A stretch of 64,000 nucleotides of DNA from JABWBD01 sp040768665. Its GTDB lineage: Bacteria > Planctomycetota > Planctomycetia > Pirellulales > Thermoguttaceae. The position numbers and the translations under genes are program-made. Each line of letters opens with the position of its first letter. The stretch's first letter is position 1. The DNA is taken from NCBI GenBank assembly GCA_040768665.1, contig JAXGMN010000036.1, positions 62,001 to 126,000 on the forward strand. The letters run 5' to 3'. The notes beneath the pieces were generated by a model that was not told where the DNA came from, did no database searches, and saw nothing but the letters and a program-made list of their open reading frames with translations. This document shows, piece by piece, positions 48,778-57,623 of the stretch.

Positions 48778-50043
48778 TCACGGGGCGGGCGGGGACTGGT
48801 CCATTTTTCGGCCAAGGGATGCATTTTCGCCGCAAAGACGCTGTCCGAAAACATGGACCTGTCCCCCTCTTCCCCTTTCCGGGCCGGGGAATTCGATCAG
48901 GTTTGTTGAACCACAGAGATCGTTGAAAGGAGATTCTTCATCATAAGCGGACAAAAAACACTGGTAAACTCCCTTCGGCAATTCCGCGCGAACGCTGTTC
49001 GCGTCAACCTGCGCCGGCATATTCTTCCACAGACGTTTATGGGTTGTTTTTTCCTCTGCGTCGTCAGTATAGCAGAGGATGGCGTGGGTAATTCCCCTGC
49101 CTCTGGCCAGAATGTCAGAGCGGATGCTGTTTCCTTCGATCTGAGCTTTCCCGAGTTTCGGCAGGCCGCAGCCGCCCTTGAGAAAATACTCCGCCATCCG
49201 GAAACAAGACGGGAACCCGAATCCGACGTGCGAATGGGGTAGCCGGATCACCAAAGACTGGTTTTCCAATTTTGCGCATTCTTCGAAGCCCGCCTGCAGT
49301 GTGGCCGGGGTGACATTCTGATCATTGGTGCTGGCTACCCAGTAAAGCGGCACCTTGACTGCATAGTGAAAACGCCCGTTGATGAAGTTCTTGCTGTCTC
49401 GGTTGACATCCCCACAGTAGATCTCAATCCCGCCTTTGAAACGCGGATCGACCGCCGCAACCATGGCGCCATACCAACTCCCCCAGGACAGGCCGACAAA
49501 AGCCGTCTTCTCAGGGTTCACGTTTTCCAGTGAGCGCAGCAGGGAATGCGCCAGTACCATGTTGGCCACATTGACCTCATGAATCTGGCGTCTTCCGCCC
49601 TCCAGCGCGGCACGCGCAACATTGGTCTCGGTTGGCTTTGCCGGGTTTGCCAGCGGTCTCTGGTTGTACCAGTCCAGCGCCATCACAGCATAGCCATGAT
49701 CCAACCAGAGTTTCATATATTGCGGAAATGCGGTGCCACCCCCACCATGAATCAACAGAACCGCCGGATAACCACCGGCAGGAGGCGGAGTCGCCGGATA
49801 GCCGGCATAGACAAAGAATTCCGCCGGTTTCCCGTCGACTTCCGCACCGCGGACCAGCAGATCGCGCAAACCGGCATGTTTGCTGTCGGCATAAGGCGAA
49901 TCGCGGTATTCCGGCGCCTTCGACAATTCGGCAAAATTCCAGTATTTTTCCGGGGTCTCCCGGAAAGCCTCGCCGCGGCTCAGGCAGTCGCTGCCGTAGA
50001 ACTGTCCCGCCATGAACCACGCAATCATCAGTTTTCTCAACAT
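48778..50043 (-). CDS. Secreted alpha/beta hydrolase with C-terminus read from a palindromic repeat
   Basis: A 421-residue frame with a signal (MLRKLMIAWFMAGQFYGS) and GAGGA before ATG 50043. The fold is a dienelactone-hydrolase or acetyl-xylan-esterase-type alpha/beta hydrolase: oxyanion loop LLIHGGGG, nucleophile S186 in GLSWGSW, acidic residue in ASTNDQN and histidine in LPHSHVGFG. A smaller beta domain follows (THAILCYTDDAEEKT, FNDLCGSTNLIEF). The last 28 residues or so (from GGQVHVFGQ) are encoded by the palindrome at 48791-48866, so the native stop was probably displaced. The gene looks less G+C-rich than its neighbours, a possible sign of transfer. A likely carbohydrate esterase. Confidence 0.75.
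   Translation of the reverse strand: MLRKLMIAWFMAGQFYGSDCLSRGEAFRETPEKYWNFAELSKAPEYRDSPYADSKHAGLRDLLVRGAEVDGKPAEFFVYAGYPATPPPAGGYPAVLLIHGGGGTAFPQYMKLWLDHGYAVMALDWYNQRPLANPAKPTETNVARAALEGGRRQIHEVNVANMVLAHSLLRSLENVNPEKTAFVGLSWGSWYGAMVAAVDPRFKGGIEIYCGDVNRDSKNFINGRFHYAVKVPLYWVASTNDQNVTPATLQAGFEECAKLENQSLVIRLPHSHVGFGFPSCFRMAEYFLKGGCGLPKLGKAQIEGNSIRSDILARGRGITHAILCYTDDAEEKTTHKRLWKNMPAQVDANSVRAELPKGVYQCFLSAYDEESPFNDLCGSTNLIEFPGPERGRGGQVHVFGQRLCGENASLGRKMDQSPPAP
48791..48866. repeat. Palindromic REP/MITE-like element (copy 1)
   Basis: The left arm GGGGACTGGTCCATTTTTCG (from 48791) pairs with the right arm ending ACATGGACCTGTCCCC (48866), with a few mismatches. The core GGGGAC-GG-CATTTT is shared with the insertion at 59226-59322 and partly with 62157-62214. 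It forms the 3' end of the alpha/beta hydrolase coding sequence. Confidence 0.7.
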
Positions 50044-50148
50044 GGTCGATTCCTCATTAGGAGTGATCGTGACTGGCCCGAATAGCTTGCCATCCGGCCT
50101 ATGATCCCAACCAGGGTTGCCGCGGCGGCTGGAGTCCGCGGGGGCGGC

Positions 50149-51468
50149 CTATTTGTGTTCCAGGAGATACTTGACCACCGCCTCGGTGAGATCCTTCTCG
50201 GCCGAAGGCGTGAACAGGCAGATGTCCGTCTCGTAGCCCTTTAGTTTCCATTCTGCCTCGGTTGGCACGTAGGCGAACGTCCCGTTCGTCAACCCGTAAT
50301 AGAAAGTGTACGCAAAAGGCGAACGATCGCGGATGCCGTTCGATATCTCACAGAACAGCTCCGCGGGCGAACTCCAGATCATGATGTCCTCATTGATCTT
50401 CAGGAAGCGAATGGGAAGCCTCACCAGGTTCACCCCCTCGCTGTTGGTGCGAGTGTATTTGGCAAGCCCCGGGGGCCATCCCAGACCCGGTTTGCGCGGC
50501 GTCTCGACAACGATCGATCCCGGACACAACGTCACCCGGTCTGCGGTTGCCGCCGTCTTGCGGTATGCATCGATGATCTTGTCGCCCAGGATCGACTTGA
50601 AGAAACCAAGTCCTCGCGTGGGGTCGCCGGGGTAGCCGCTATAGATCGGCGCCAGGTTGCCCTGGGCGCCATTGATGAACAACAGCGGTATCCCCGTCGT
50701 CTGTTCGAAATACTCGGCCGTGGTTCCCTGCACGTCGCCGCTCACAAGCAAACTCTTTCCGCCCAATACCGTACCATGGATCGGATAGTTGGCGATACAG
50801 ACAAGCGGGGTTCCGTCCTGCTTGTCGATTCTCAGCACGCCGATCCTGCTGTCGACGGCTCCGTCGGGGTTCATTCCGAGATAAGCTTTGCCGTCGAGAA
50901 CCGCGCGGCGGTTGATATTCGCCCGCGAGGATCCCCAGCCGGCGCCAAAGCGGGCGGGAGCAAGCATCCGTCGGGCCTCGACGATCCCTTCGACGAGTTT
51001 CTGCTCAAACATGCTCACATAAGCCGTGTCGAGCGGCATTTTGAAACGTTCCGGCAGGAACAAAAGAGCGATTTCCTGTTCGCTGGTTTCCGGCGCGGAG
51101 TGGGTATGGGTTGCAGACCACCAAAAAGTCAAAGGGTTGATTCCATAACGCCGATCGAGCAACTCCGAGATACGGTCGTATTGAACGGTCGACAGAATAC
51201 AGACGTCGCTTGAAACCAGAACGAATTGTGAACTGCCGTCGTCCAGAACAGCGATCCGGTGGTAGAGAGGATCGTGAACGCCCGTCGACACCCGCTCCCC
51301 GTATCCATGCAATCGTTGAGGAGTGGCGGGGGTAATGTCGACCTTGACCACGGCTGCGCGGAAACCTGACCGGTTCGTGCTTCCGCCGGTAGTTGGTTGT
51401 TGAGCAGCCATCGCACCGCAGAACAAGAGCAGCACCCCTATCAACAACAGCGCGGAGAAGCACCGCAT
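50149..51468 (-). CDS. Secreted ceramidase-like protein (C)
   Basis: The start is ATG 51468 (MRCFSALLLIGVLLLFCGAM) with GAGGA eight bases upstream; the frame begins at a TTG, 51483. The 439-residue product has a Sec signal, then FRAAVVKVDITPATPQRLHG, HDPLYHRIAVLDDG, the metal motif SATHTHSA and NGAQGNLAPIYSG, all ceramidase-family features. It lacks the C-terminal domain of true ceramidases. It belongs to a different branch from A, B and D. Two remnants of the same branch lie at 47120-47268 and 57624-57998, so the family has been copied and lost repeatedly here. Confidence 0.8.
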   Translation of the reverse strand: MRCFSALLLIGVLLLFCGAMAAQQPTTGGSTNRSGFRAAVVKVDITPATPQRLHGYGERVSTGVHDPLYHRIAVLDDGSSQFVLVSSDVCILSTVQYDRISELLDRRYGINPLTFWWSATHTHSAPETSEQEIALLFLPERFKMPLDTAYVSMFEQKLVEGIVEARRMLAPARFGAGWGSSRANINRRAVLDGKAYLGMNPDGAVDSRIGVLRIDKQDGTPLVCIANYPIHGTVLGGKSLLVSGDVQGTTAEYFEQTTGIPLLFINGAQGNLAPIYSGYPGDPTRGLGFFKSILGDKIIDAYRKTAATADRVTLCPGSIVVETPRKPGLGWPPGLAKYTRTNSEGVNLVRLPIRFLKINEDIMIWSSPAELFCEISNGIRDRSPFAYTFYYGLTNGTFAYVPTEAEWKLKGYETDICLFTPSAEKDLTEAVVKYLLEHK

Positions 51469-51483
51469 GGCATGGGTCCTCAA

Positions 51484-51777
51484 AGCAAAATCCGGAATCC
51501 ATGACGATCGTGGTTCAATGCCTGCCGACAGGAGACGCGATTTCCGGCGGCGGCATAGCCGATTCTAACCGAGCACTCCAGGCCGAACAACGCGGACGCA
51601 CGACGGGCTTTTTATTCCCGGGGCAACAGCCCGCATCGTGGCGAACGGCCGAACGAGCCTGTATTGACAACAGGAAAGGGCGGGACCGATACTGTCGGCG
51701 TCGGTTGGAGACCATCTTGAATCCGCGCAGTTGACATAGGCTTCGCGAGCCTTGCCTCGATGTGAAAGGACAATCCG
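51484..51777. other. Divergent promoter region
   Basis: About 290 bases between ceramidase-like gene C and the aminotransferase gene. It holds no recognisable gene. TTGACA near 51663 could be a -35 box for the rightward gene, but no matching -10 is clear. Confidence 0.3.
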
Positions 51778-53151
51778 ATGAGTGAGAAGATGAAGAACCG
51801 CCGTGAGTTCCTGGCCGCTGTTGGCGCCACGGGCGCTGCCTCGATCCTGGTGGGATCCGCTGAGGTTCGGGGCGGCCCCGCATCGGAAGGCAAGGCGCGG
51901 TTGGCCATCGATGGAGGGGCGCCGGTGCGAAAGAAGCCGCTCTCCTCTCCTCCCTACGGGCCTCAGTTCTACGATGATGTGGAAAAGAGGGAACTCATCG
52001 AGGTTCTCGAGTCGAAGTCGCCTTTCCGTTGGGGGGCTCCGGGCTCGAAGGCCCTTAAGTTCGAGAAAGCGTATGCCAAGCACATTGGTGTCAAGTATGC
52101 CATCGGTGTGACCTCGGGCACCACCGCCCTGTACACCGCGATGGCCGCCATCGGAATCGGACCCGGCGACGAGGTCATTCTCCCCGCCTGGACCTGGTAT
52201 GCCGACTACGATGCCGTTGTCCTCTGTGGAGCCCTGCCGGTCTTCGCCGAGATCGACGAGTCGTTGGCCATCGATCCCAACGATATCGAAGCGAGAATCA
52301 CGCCGCGCACCAAGGCGATCGTCCCCAGCCATCTGCAGGGAGGCGTGGCGGACATGGACGCCATTCTGGCGATTGCCCGCAAGCACAAGCTTCTCGTCGT
52401 GGAAGACTGCGCCCAATGCTGCGGCGGACGCTACAAGGGGAAGTACGTCGGCTCGATCGGCGACATGGGAATCAACAGCTTCCAACTCAGCAAGACCATC
52501 ACGGCGGGCGAAGGCGGCGCCGTGACCACCAATGATCCCAAGCTCTTTGAACGGGCCCTCCGCTTCCATAGCGTCGGTTCCCTCCCCTCGCCGTATAAAG
52601 AGGAACTCAACGGGGGCCTGCTGGCCGCTTTCGCCTCGTGCAACTTCCGCATGAACGAGTTCACCGGCGCGGTCCTCTTCGGTCAGGTGCAGAAGCTCGA
52701 TGCCATCAGCAAGGCCGTGCGGAACAACAACCGGAAGGTGCGCGAGGGGATCGCCGACCTGCCGGGACTGAAACTGCGAAAGTCGGCCGACACCGAAGGC
52801 GATCTGGGCATGACTATCTTCCTGACCATGGAGAGCAAGCAACGGCGCGACAAGTTCCTGCGGGCCTTGCGTGCCGAGGGGATCAGTGCCTCGCCGCCGG
52901 GCGGCTCGGTGGTTCTGCCGAGAGACAAGCGAATCGAAAACAAACTGACCATCCACCCGGACTGGCCTACATTCCAGACGCCCCAGGGCAAAGCCATCCA
53001 GTACGGCGCCGACTCCTGCCCGCGGACGATCGATATCCTGGATCGCACGGGAGGCGTGCTCATGAATCCGATGCACACCGACGAGGACGTGAAGGACATC
53101 ATCACGGCTATCCGCAAGGTCTATCTGGGCATGGCAGGCCTCAGTTCTTGA
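51778..53151 (+). CDS. Tat-exported DegT/DnrJ/EryC1/StrS-type aminotransferase
   Basis: A 457-residue protein with a twin-arginine signal (KNRREFLAAVGATGAASILV) followed by a complete fold-type I PLP aminotransferase. The cofactor lysine is K239 (FQLSKTITAGEGG), D210 (VVEDCAQCCGG) should contact the pyridine nitrogen, and TSGTTAL (residues 112-118) binds phosphate. Family members transaminate keto-sugars, usually on nucleotides in the cytoplasm. Tat export would allow secretion with PLP bound. The active site looks intact. GAAAGGA lies before ATG 51778. The 3' end overlaps that of the convergent ceramidase-like gene D by 11 bases. Confidence 0.85.
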   Translation: MSEKMKNRREFLAAVGATGAASILVGSAEVRGGPASEGKARLAIDGGAPVRKKPLSSPPYGPQFYDDVEKRELIEVLESKSPFRWGAPGSKALKFEKAYAKHIGVKYAIGVTSGTTALYTAMAAIGIGPGDEVILPAWTWYADYDAVVLCGALPVFAEIDESLAIDPNDIEARITPRTKAIVPSHLQGGVADMDAILAIARKHKLLVVEDCAQCCGGRYKGKYVGSIGDMGINSFQLSKTITAGEGGAVTTNDPKLFERALRFHSVGSLPSPYKEELNGGLLAAFASCNFRMNEFTGAVLFGQVQKLDAISKAVRNNNRKVREGIADLPGLKLRKSADTEGDLGMTIFLTMESKQRRDKFLRALRAEGISASPPGGSVVLPRDKRIENKLTIHPDWPTFQTPQGKAIQYGADSCPRTIDILDRTGGVLMNPMHTDEDVKDIITAIRKVYLGMAGLSS

Positions 53152-54553
53152 CCTCCGCCGCCATTTCCAAGAGAGCGTCAAGCATCTTCACCGAGGCCTG
53201 CGGCTCGAGCCGGCTGGTTCCGATCCACGTCTCGTAACCGCCCAAGGCAAAATGCCGGGGTGTAGGCAGGTATCCCAAGTAGCCGTGCGACAGCGAAACC
53301 AGCAGCGCCGGCTGGATGGGACTCCGCTTCTTGAACTCCAGCCCGATCTCGCAGAACACTTCGGTCGGCATCGTGCCGATGCACACCGAACCAATGCGGA
53401 AGACCTGCAGCGGGACGGGAACCACCTCGGGCGACTCGGCCAGCCGTATCGTCCGGCCGGCGTAGATCCTCGGCAAATCGGCCTTGCCGGACTCCGGCGC
53501 CGGTTGGGCGAGCGTCAGCTTCGCCCAGGCAATCTGCTCGGCAGTCACCTGCCGGCGAGCGATGACCGGCTCTCGGTATCGGGCGGCCAGTGTGATGTCG
53601 CCACGGTACTCGGCCTTGGCCAGTGCGTCGTGGACCCTGCCGGCCACCGTTTCCGCGACGCGGCGCATCTTCTCATAGGGCTCCATCTTGGGCTCGGGCT
53701 GGCGCCGATCGGTGCTGGTCACGTCGCCGCTGGCGCCGTTGGCCATCATCGCTACAAAGGGCGGATCCTGATCCCTGGCGTCCAGCAACCGCTCTAACTG
53801 CCGGCAATACATGCCGTAGTAGTCGGCCGAGATGTCGCCGCTTTTCACGCGGCCCACGTAATGCAGCCCGTAGGCTGAGAAGACCGCGATCGGCCGCCCC
53901 TCCAGCTCGCGCAGTGCAAGGATCGAAATGGTCGGATCGGTAGGCCCTGCAGGCTCGACCAGGTCGGGACTGCCCGGCGTGGGATTCATCTTTACCGCAT
54001 CGATGTCACCGAAGGGATTGGGCGGGGCGGTCCCCGGTTTCATCACCCACCGGCGATTGAAAACATGTTCCGGCGCCTCGGCGGTCACAAACACCGCCTG
54101 GGCCGGGCGCAACGCATTGACGGCTCGCTGCACCCCATCGGCAACCCGTCGGGCTACGAACATGTGGTATTCGTCGAGTGGCGCTTTGCCCATTGCGCTG
54201 CACGCCGAGTGCGTGTGTACGGCACAGACCAGCACGTGCTCCGGAGGGATTCCCGTTTTTTCTTGGATGAGCTTTCGTGCTTCCCGGCTTACATCGCAAC
54301 TGATGCCCAGCAAGTCGCACACCACCAGGGCCAGCCTGGTTCTGCCATCGTCAAGGACCAGGCATCGCGCGTGCAATTCGTCGTGGACGTTGGTCGCCGG
54401 AAAGGCAACGAAGCCGCCGACGATGTCGCCGCCCAGGAAGGGAGTGATGTTGCTGGTGGCCGCTCCCGCACGAAAACCGGGCTTTGCCGGCGGAGCGGCC
54501 AGAAGCGGAGCGGCGACCAGGCATCCAACGGCCAGCAGAAGGCTACGTTTCAC
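53141..54553 (-). CDS. Secreted ceramidase-like protein (D)
   Basis: A 470-residue protein starting at GTG 54553 with TAGGAGA upstream. The signal is SLLLAVGCLVAAPLLAAPPA. It is closely related to homologue A: AGAATSNITPFLGGDIVGGF, HDELHARCLVLDDG, metal motif CAVHTHSA, NGASGDVTST and GGYETWIGTS. It lacks the C-terminal domain of true ceramidases. It is probably an extracytoplasmic amide or ester hydrolase. Its last 11 bases overlap the end of the aminotransferase gene on the other strand. Confidence 0.8.
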   Translation of the reverse strand: MKRSLLLAVGCLVAAPLLAAPPAKPGFRAGAATSNITPFLGGDIVGGFVAFPATNVHDELHARCLVLDDGRTRLALVVCDLLGISCDVSREARKLIQEKTGIPPEHVLVCAVHTHSACSAMGKAPLDEYHMFVARRVADGVQRAVNALRPAQAVFVTAEAPEHVFNRRWVMKPGTAPPNPFGDIDAVKMNPTPGSPDLVEPAGPTDPTISILALRELEGRPIAVFSAYGLHYVGRVKSGDISADYYGMYCRQLERLLDARDQDPPFVAMMANGASGDVTSTDRRQPEPKMEPYEKMRRVAETVAGRVHDALAKAEYRGDITLAARYREPVIARRQVTAEQIAWAKLTLAQPAPESGKADLPRIYAGRTIRLAESPEVVPVPLQVFRIGSVCIGTMPTEVFCEIGLEFKKRSPIQPALLVSLSHGYLGYLPTPRHFALGGYETWIGTSRLEPQASVKMLDALLEMAAEVKN

Positions 54554-54693
54554 GATCGTTTCTCCTATACGCGGGGTGTATGGCTATGGCCTTGAATGTT
54601 GTGGTTGCTCACGAGTTGTATCAGCGGCGGGACTGTCACGTAGGAGTTGGCCCCGTGAAGTCGGACAGTTCGGCATAGCTTTCTTGAACAACG

Positions 54694-56352
54694 TCACGCA
54701 TCGGGCGATTTCGACCTCGCGGCTTCCTTCTGGAGCAAGATCGGCTGCGAGAAGATCATGTCCACGATGGGAATGGGAGCCGTTCCCGAAGGATCGAGGT
54801 CGCTCATCCTGAAGGGGCCCTGCCGATCGTGAAGGCGGGAGATCTCGTGGACGTTCATTGCCGTGAAAGCATCCGGCGTGAGCGGGCGGCCGCCGAGGTG
54901 GGTGCTCGGGTAAGCAAACGCCTCGACGCGGACAAACCGGCACGCGGCGACTCCGGCCGCGTCCCGCGGAAATTCAAACCCCGCGCTGGGGGCGTCCACG
55001 ACCTTGGCCACCCCGGCATCGGTGATGAAGCGAATCTGTGTGTTCGGCCGCTTCGTCCGGTCGGCGCCGTCCACCGAGACTTCAATCCCGGTCGGCCGGC
55101 GGTCGCCGTTCTGTTTCACGGCGATGCGGGTGAAACGAAACTCGCTCTGATCGTATGGAGATACGGGTCCGCCCGACTCGTCCGTCTTCAACGCCCCGAG
55201 CAGGCCGAAGAACCGCCCATCGCGATACGCACGTAGCGCCTCGTGCTCGCGCTCGCGCGGAGAGGCGGCGGCCGGGGAGGAAACCAGCAGCACGTTGCGG
55301 CCGCGGCCGAAGAATACGTGGTCTTTCACAAAGAAGCCCAGGCACTGCCGGCCGGACCGGAGAGCTTCGTCCCACAATCGGTAGAACCGCATTTCCGTGC
55401 CGCCGAAACCCTCGTGCTGATTCCAGACCTCGATGCCCAGCACTCGGGGATCGAAATCGAGGGCCTCCAGGAGCGGCTTCAGCGATCGGCCCGGGTGATT
55501 GATCGTGATGCCCCCGCCATCCGGGAACAGCAGCCCCTCGACAGGGCGCCCCGCGGAGTCTTTGCCCGTGCCGTCCAAGGCCGCCCGGAAAGCGTCCTTC
55601 CAGGGGCGATTGATCCCCTGCATCAGTCGGAACCGATCGATCCGGGTCGAGGCGGGATCGAACTCAAGACGCACCCGGACGTCGGCTGCCGTGGTCTTCA
55701 GGTACATCGATTCCGGCGACTTCGACGTCACGCGTTGGCGGCGCACGAGGCCGTCTCCGACTGGCGCGAACGTCTTGTGGCTGACCGCCTCGGCGCCTTC
55801 AATCGTCAGCAGAACCTCGCCTTCTTCGTCCGTCCTTGCGGCTTGCGCAATCCGGAGGTCGAGCCGGTAGATTCCCAGCCAGGGCGATTTGTCTCCGTCG
55901 AACACGTTCAAGCCGGAGAACACGTGTTCGATCGGCGTTTGGCCCGCTTTGAAACGCGGGGTCTGGCCATAGCCAACCGTATAAAGGCTTCCGAGCGCAC
56001 AGAAATGCATCCCGCTGTCGGTCGTGGAGTGTTGCTCGGCGTTCGGCGCCCCCAGGGCTTCCGGATGCTCTTTCAGGAATTTTTCGGGCAACGGATAGAA
56101 CGGCCGCGAGGGATAATAGTTCGAAATCGGCAGGTGGCCGAAACCCATGTTCCAGAACACCCTGGGATCGCTTCCATGCTGGTGCGAAAACGAGTGCAGC
56201 GGCCGCACGTTTTCCCAGTCGACCCCGGCGTAGGGATTCACCATCTGTGCTTGCGCCACGTCCGTCCCCACAGCGGCGGCAGTCAGGACGATCGCTCCCA
56301 CGAGAACTGCACCTCGGTGAGTGATTCGCACGCGCATTGTTCGAAAATCCAC
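54694..56352 (-). CDS. Secreted PHP-like protein
   Basis: The start is GTG 56352, with AAGGAG six bases upstream, giving 552 residues; an ATG five codons in is an alternative. It has a signal (GAVLVGAIVLTAAAVGTDVA). The mature part starts with a histidine cluster (LHSFSHQHGSD) and later has IEVWNQHEGFGGTEMRFYRL and GFFVKDHVF, resembling the PHP metal-dependent phosphoesterase layout, though the ligand set looks incomplete. A beta-rich C-terminal part follows, ending DMIFSQPILLQKEAA. Its tail is duplicated as a fragment at 48685-48763. The activity is uncertain. Confidence 0.6.
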   Translation of the reverse strand: MDFRTMRVRITHRGAVLVGAIVLTAAAVGTDVAQAQMVNPYAGVDWENVRPLHSFSHQHGSDPRVFWNMGFGHLPISNYYPSRPFYPLPEKFLKEHPEALGAPNAEQHSTTDSGMHFCALGSLYTVGYGQTPRFKAGQTPIEHVFSGLNVFDGDKSPWLGIYRLDLRIAQAARTDEEGEVLLTIEGAEAVSHKTFAPVGDGLVRRQRVTSKSPESMYLKTTAADVRVRLEFDPASTRIDRFRLMQGINRPWKDAFRAALDGTGKDSAGRPVEGLLFPDGGGITINHPGRSLKPLLEALDFDPRVLGIEVWNQHEGFGGTEMRFYRLWDEALRSGRQCLGFFVKDHVFFGRGRNVLLVSSPAAASPREREHEALRAYRDGRFFGLLGALKTDESGGPVSPYDQSEFRFTRIAVKQNGDRRPTGIEVSVDGADRTKRPNTQIRFITDAGVAKVVDAPSAGFEFPRDAAGVAACRFVRVEAFAYPSTHLGGRPLTPDAFTAMNVHEISRLHDRQGPFRMSDLDPSGTAPIPIVDMIFSQPILLQKEAARSKSPDA

Positions 56353-56447
56353 GGCTGACTCCTTCCCGTTATAGGCAGTGGCGGTCCGGCCGGCGTCACC
56401 GGCCTGTCAGACCTTATGGACCAGCACAGACCGACTGCGTCTGCTTG

Positions 56448-57293
56448 CTACCCGTCCAGCGGTGTCAGCAAGATGTCGCGGTACCAGACTTCGGCGCCTT
56501 CGGTTTGGAAAAACAACTTGCCGCGAGTGACCGACAAACCGAACGCCTTGTTCACCAGTTTGCCGTTAACGCGGTATTCCAGAGTATCGCCTTGGCAGAG
56601 GGCCTCGCAGTGTGTCCATTGCCCGAACTCGCTCTCGACGTCTTCACGGCCGCGGAAGCCGGCCGCGTCCTTCCAGGCCGGATCACGACCGTACCAGTCC
56701 ACGCGGCCGCGCCGGAACACGATCTTCTCGCCACCCTCGTGCCAGATGTTTGCCTTGCCCTGCCTGACAATTTCCGCGCTGAGTTCGAGGACCACCGGTT
56801 TGCCGTCGTCGTCCAAGCTCCCGTTGGAGGGCACGACCAACAGGTCGCCGGTGCCTCCTTCGATAACCTGGAATTCATAGCCCGTCATCCATGGGCCGGG
56901 TTCGTCCGGCCCGACGCAGTGCAGCAGGACGCCGCTGTCGCGCGCCTTATCCTTGCGCGATCCGTAGGTCGGGATACCCCACTTGTAATCGAAGCTGAGC
57001 TTGTAGTTGCCGAAACTCTGCCTGGTGATCAGGCCGCCGAAATAGGCTTGTTCGCCCTTCCCACCGACAATGCGCAGCATCCCGTCGACGGCCGTGAAGA
57101 TGCCAGGGTTTTCGTATTTGGCTTGGACGGTATGACAATACCAACCGTCGAGGTCCTGGCCGTTGAACAGCCGGATCGGCTTCGGCTCTGCCTTGACGAC
57201 GTGGGGCGCGGCCATCAGCGTTGCCACGCCTGCTCCCACCTGGCCCAGGAAACGACGACGCGAAGTGCGGTTTGCGGTCTTGTTTTTCATCAT
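56448..57293 (-). CDS. Tat-exported DUF1080 (3-keto-disaccharide hydrolase-like) protein
   Basis: A 281-residue protein with a Tat signal (TSRRRFLGQVGAGVATLMAA). The rest is one DUF1080 domain: IRLFNGQDLDGWYCH at the start, ARDSGVLLHCVGPDE, MTGYEFQVIEGGTGDLL, and HCEALCQGDTLEYRVNGKLV at the end. DUF1080 is a concanavalin-like sandwich; characterised members cleave 3-keto-glycosides after oxidation by Gfo/Idh/MocA dehydrogenases, of which this window has five. The length is usual for the family. It lies downstream of no obvious operon partner; the PHP-like gene follows on the same strand. Confidence 0.85.
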   Translation of the reverse strand: MMKNKTANRTSRRRFLGQVGAGVATLMAAPHVVKAEPKPIRLFNGQDLDGWYCHTVQAKYENPGIFTAVDGMLRIVGGKGEQAYFGGLITRQSFGNYKLSFDYKWGIPTYGSRKDKARDSGVLLHCVGPDEPGPWMTGYEFQVIEGGTGDLLVVPSNGSLDDDGKPVVLELSAEIVRQGKANIWHEGGEKIVFRRGRVDWYGRDPAWKDAAGFRGREDVESEFGQWTHCEALCQGDTLEYRVNGKLVNKAFGLSVTRGKLFFQTEGAEVWYRDILLTPLDG

Positions 57294-57623
57294 CTACCTT
57301 TCGTTGTTCGTTGCGAGCGATGGCGCCGCCATTGCTGTCCCGCGCGACCTATTTTACCAAGCCGGCTCGCCGATAGCCAATGCCCGCGGATTTCTTTCCA
57401 TTCGACAACGGGTCGATTGAAGGATCGCCGGGCGCAGCGACGGAACCGTCCGCGGCGCGCTTGCGAAGCCACTTCAGCGCCAGCAGAATGCGAAGAGTAA
57501 GCTGGCGCAGCCCAGGCCTACCCGTGGACAAGAACTTCGGCATACGAGGATTTCGATCAGTCGCGCGCCAGGATCGCCGTTGATTTCGAGGGGCGTCCGT
57601 TCAACCCAAGGTGATCGGCCCAA
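57294..57623. other. Intergenic stretch
   Basis: About 330 bases. A minus frame at 57349-57543 (64 codons, containing PGLRQLTLRILLALKWLR) has a hydrophobic helix-like segment, but no ribosome site and no family that I recognise. Nothing else is supported. Confidence 0.35.

Noticed and set aside
57349..57543. Small minus-strand frame of 64 codons
   Set aside because: A hydrophobic stretch is present, but there is no ribosome site or similarity; noted only in the gap entry.
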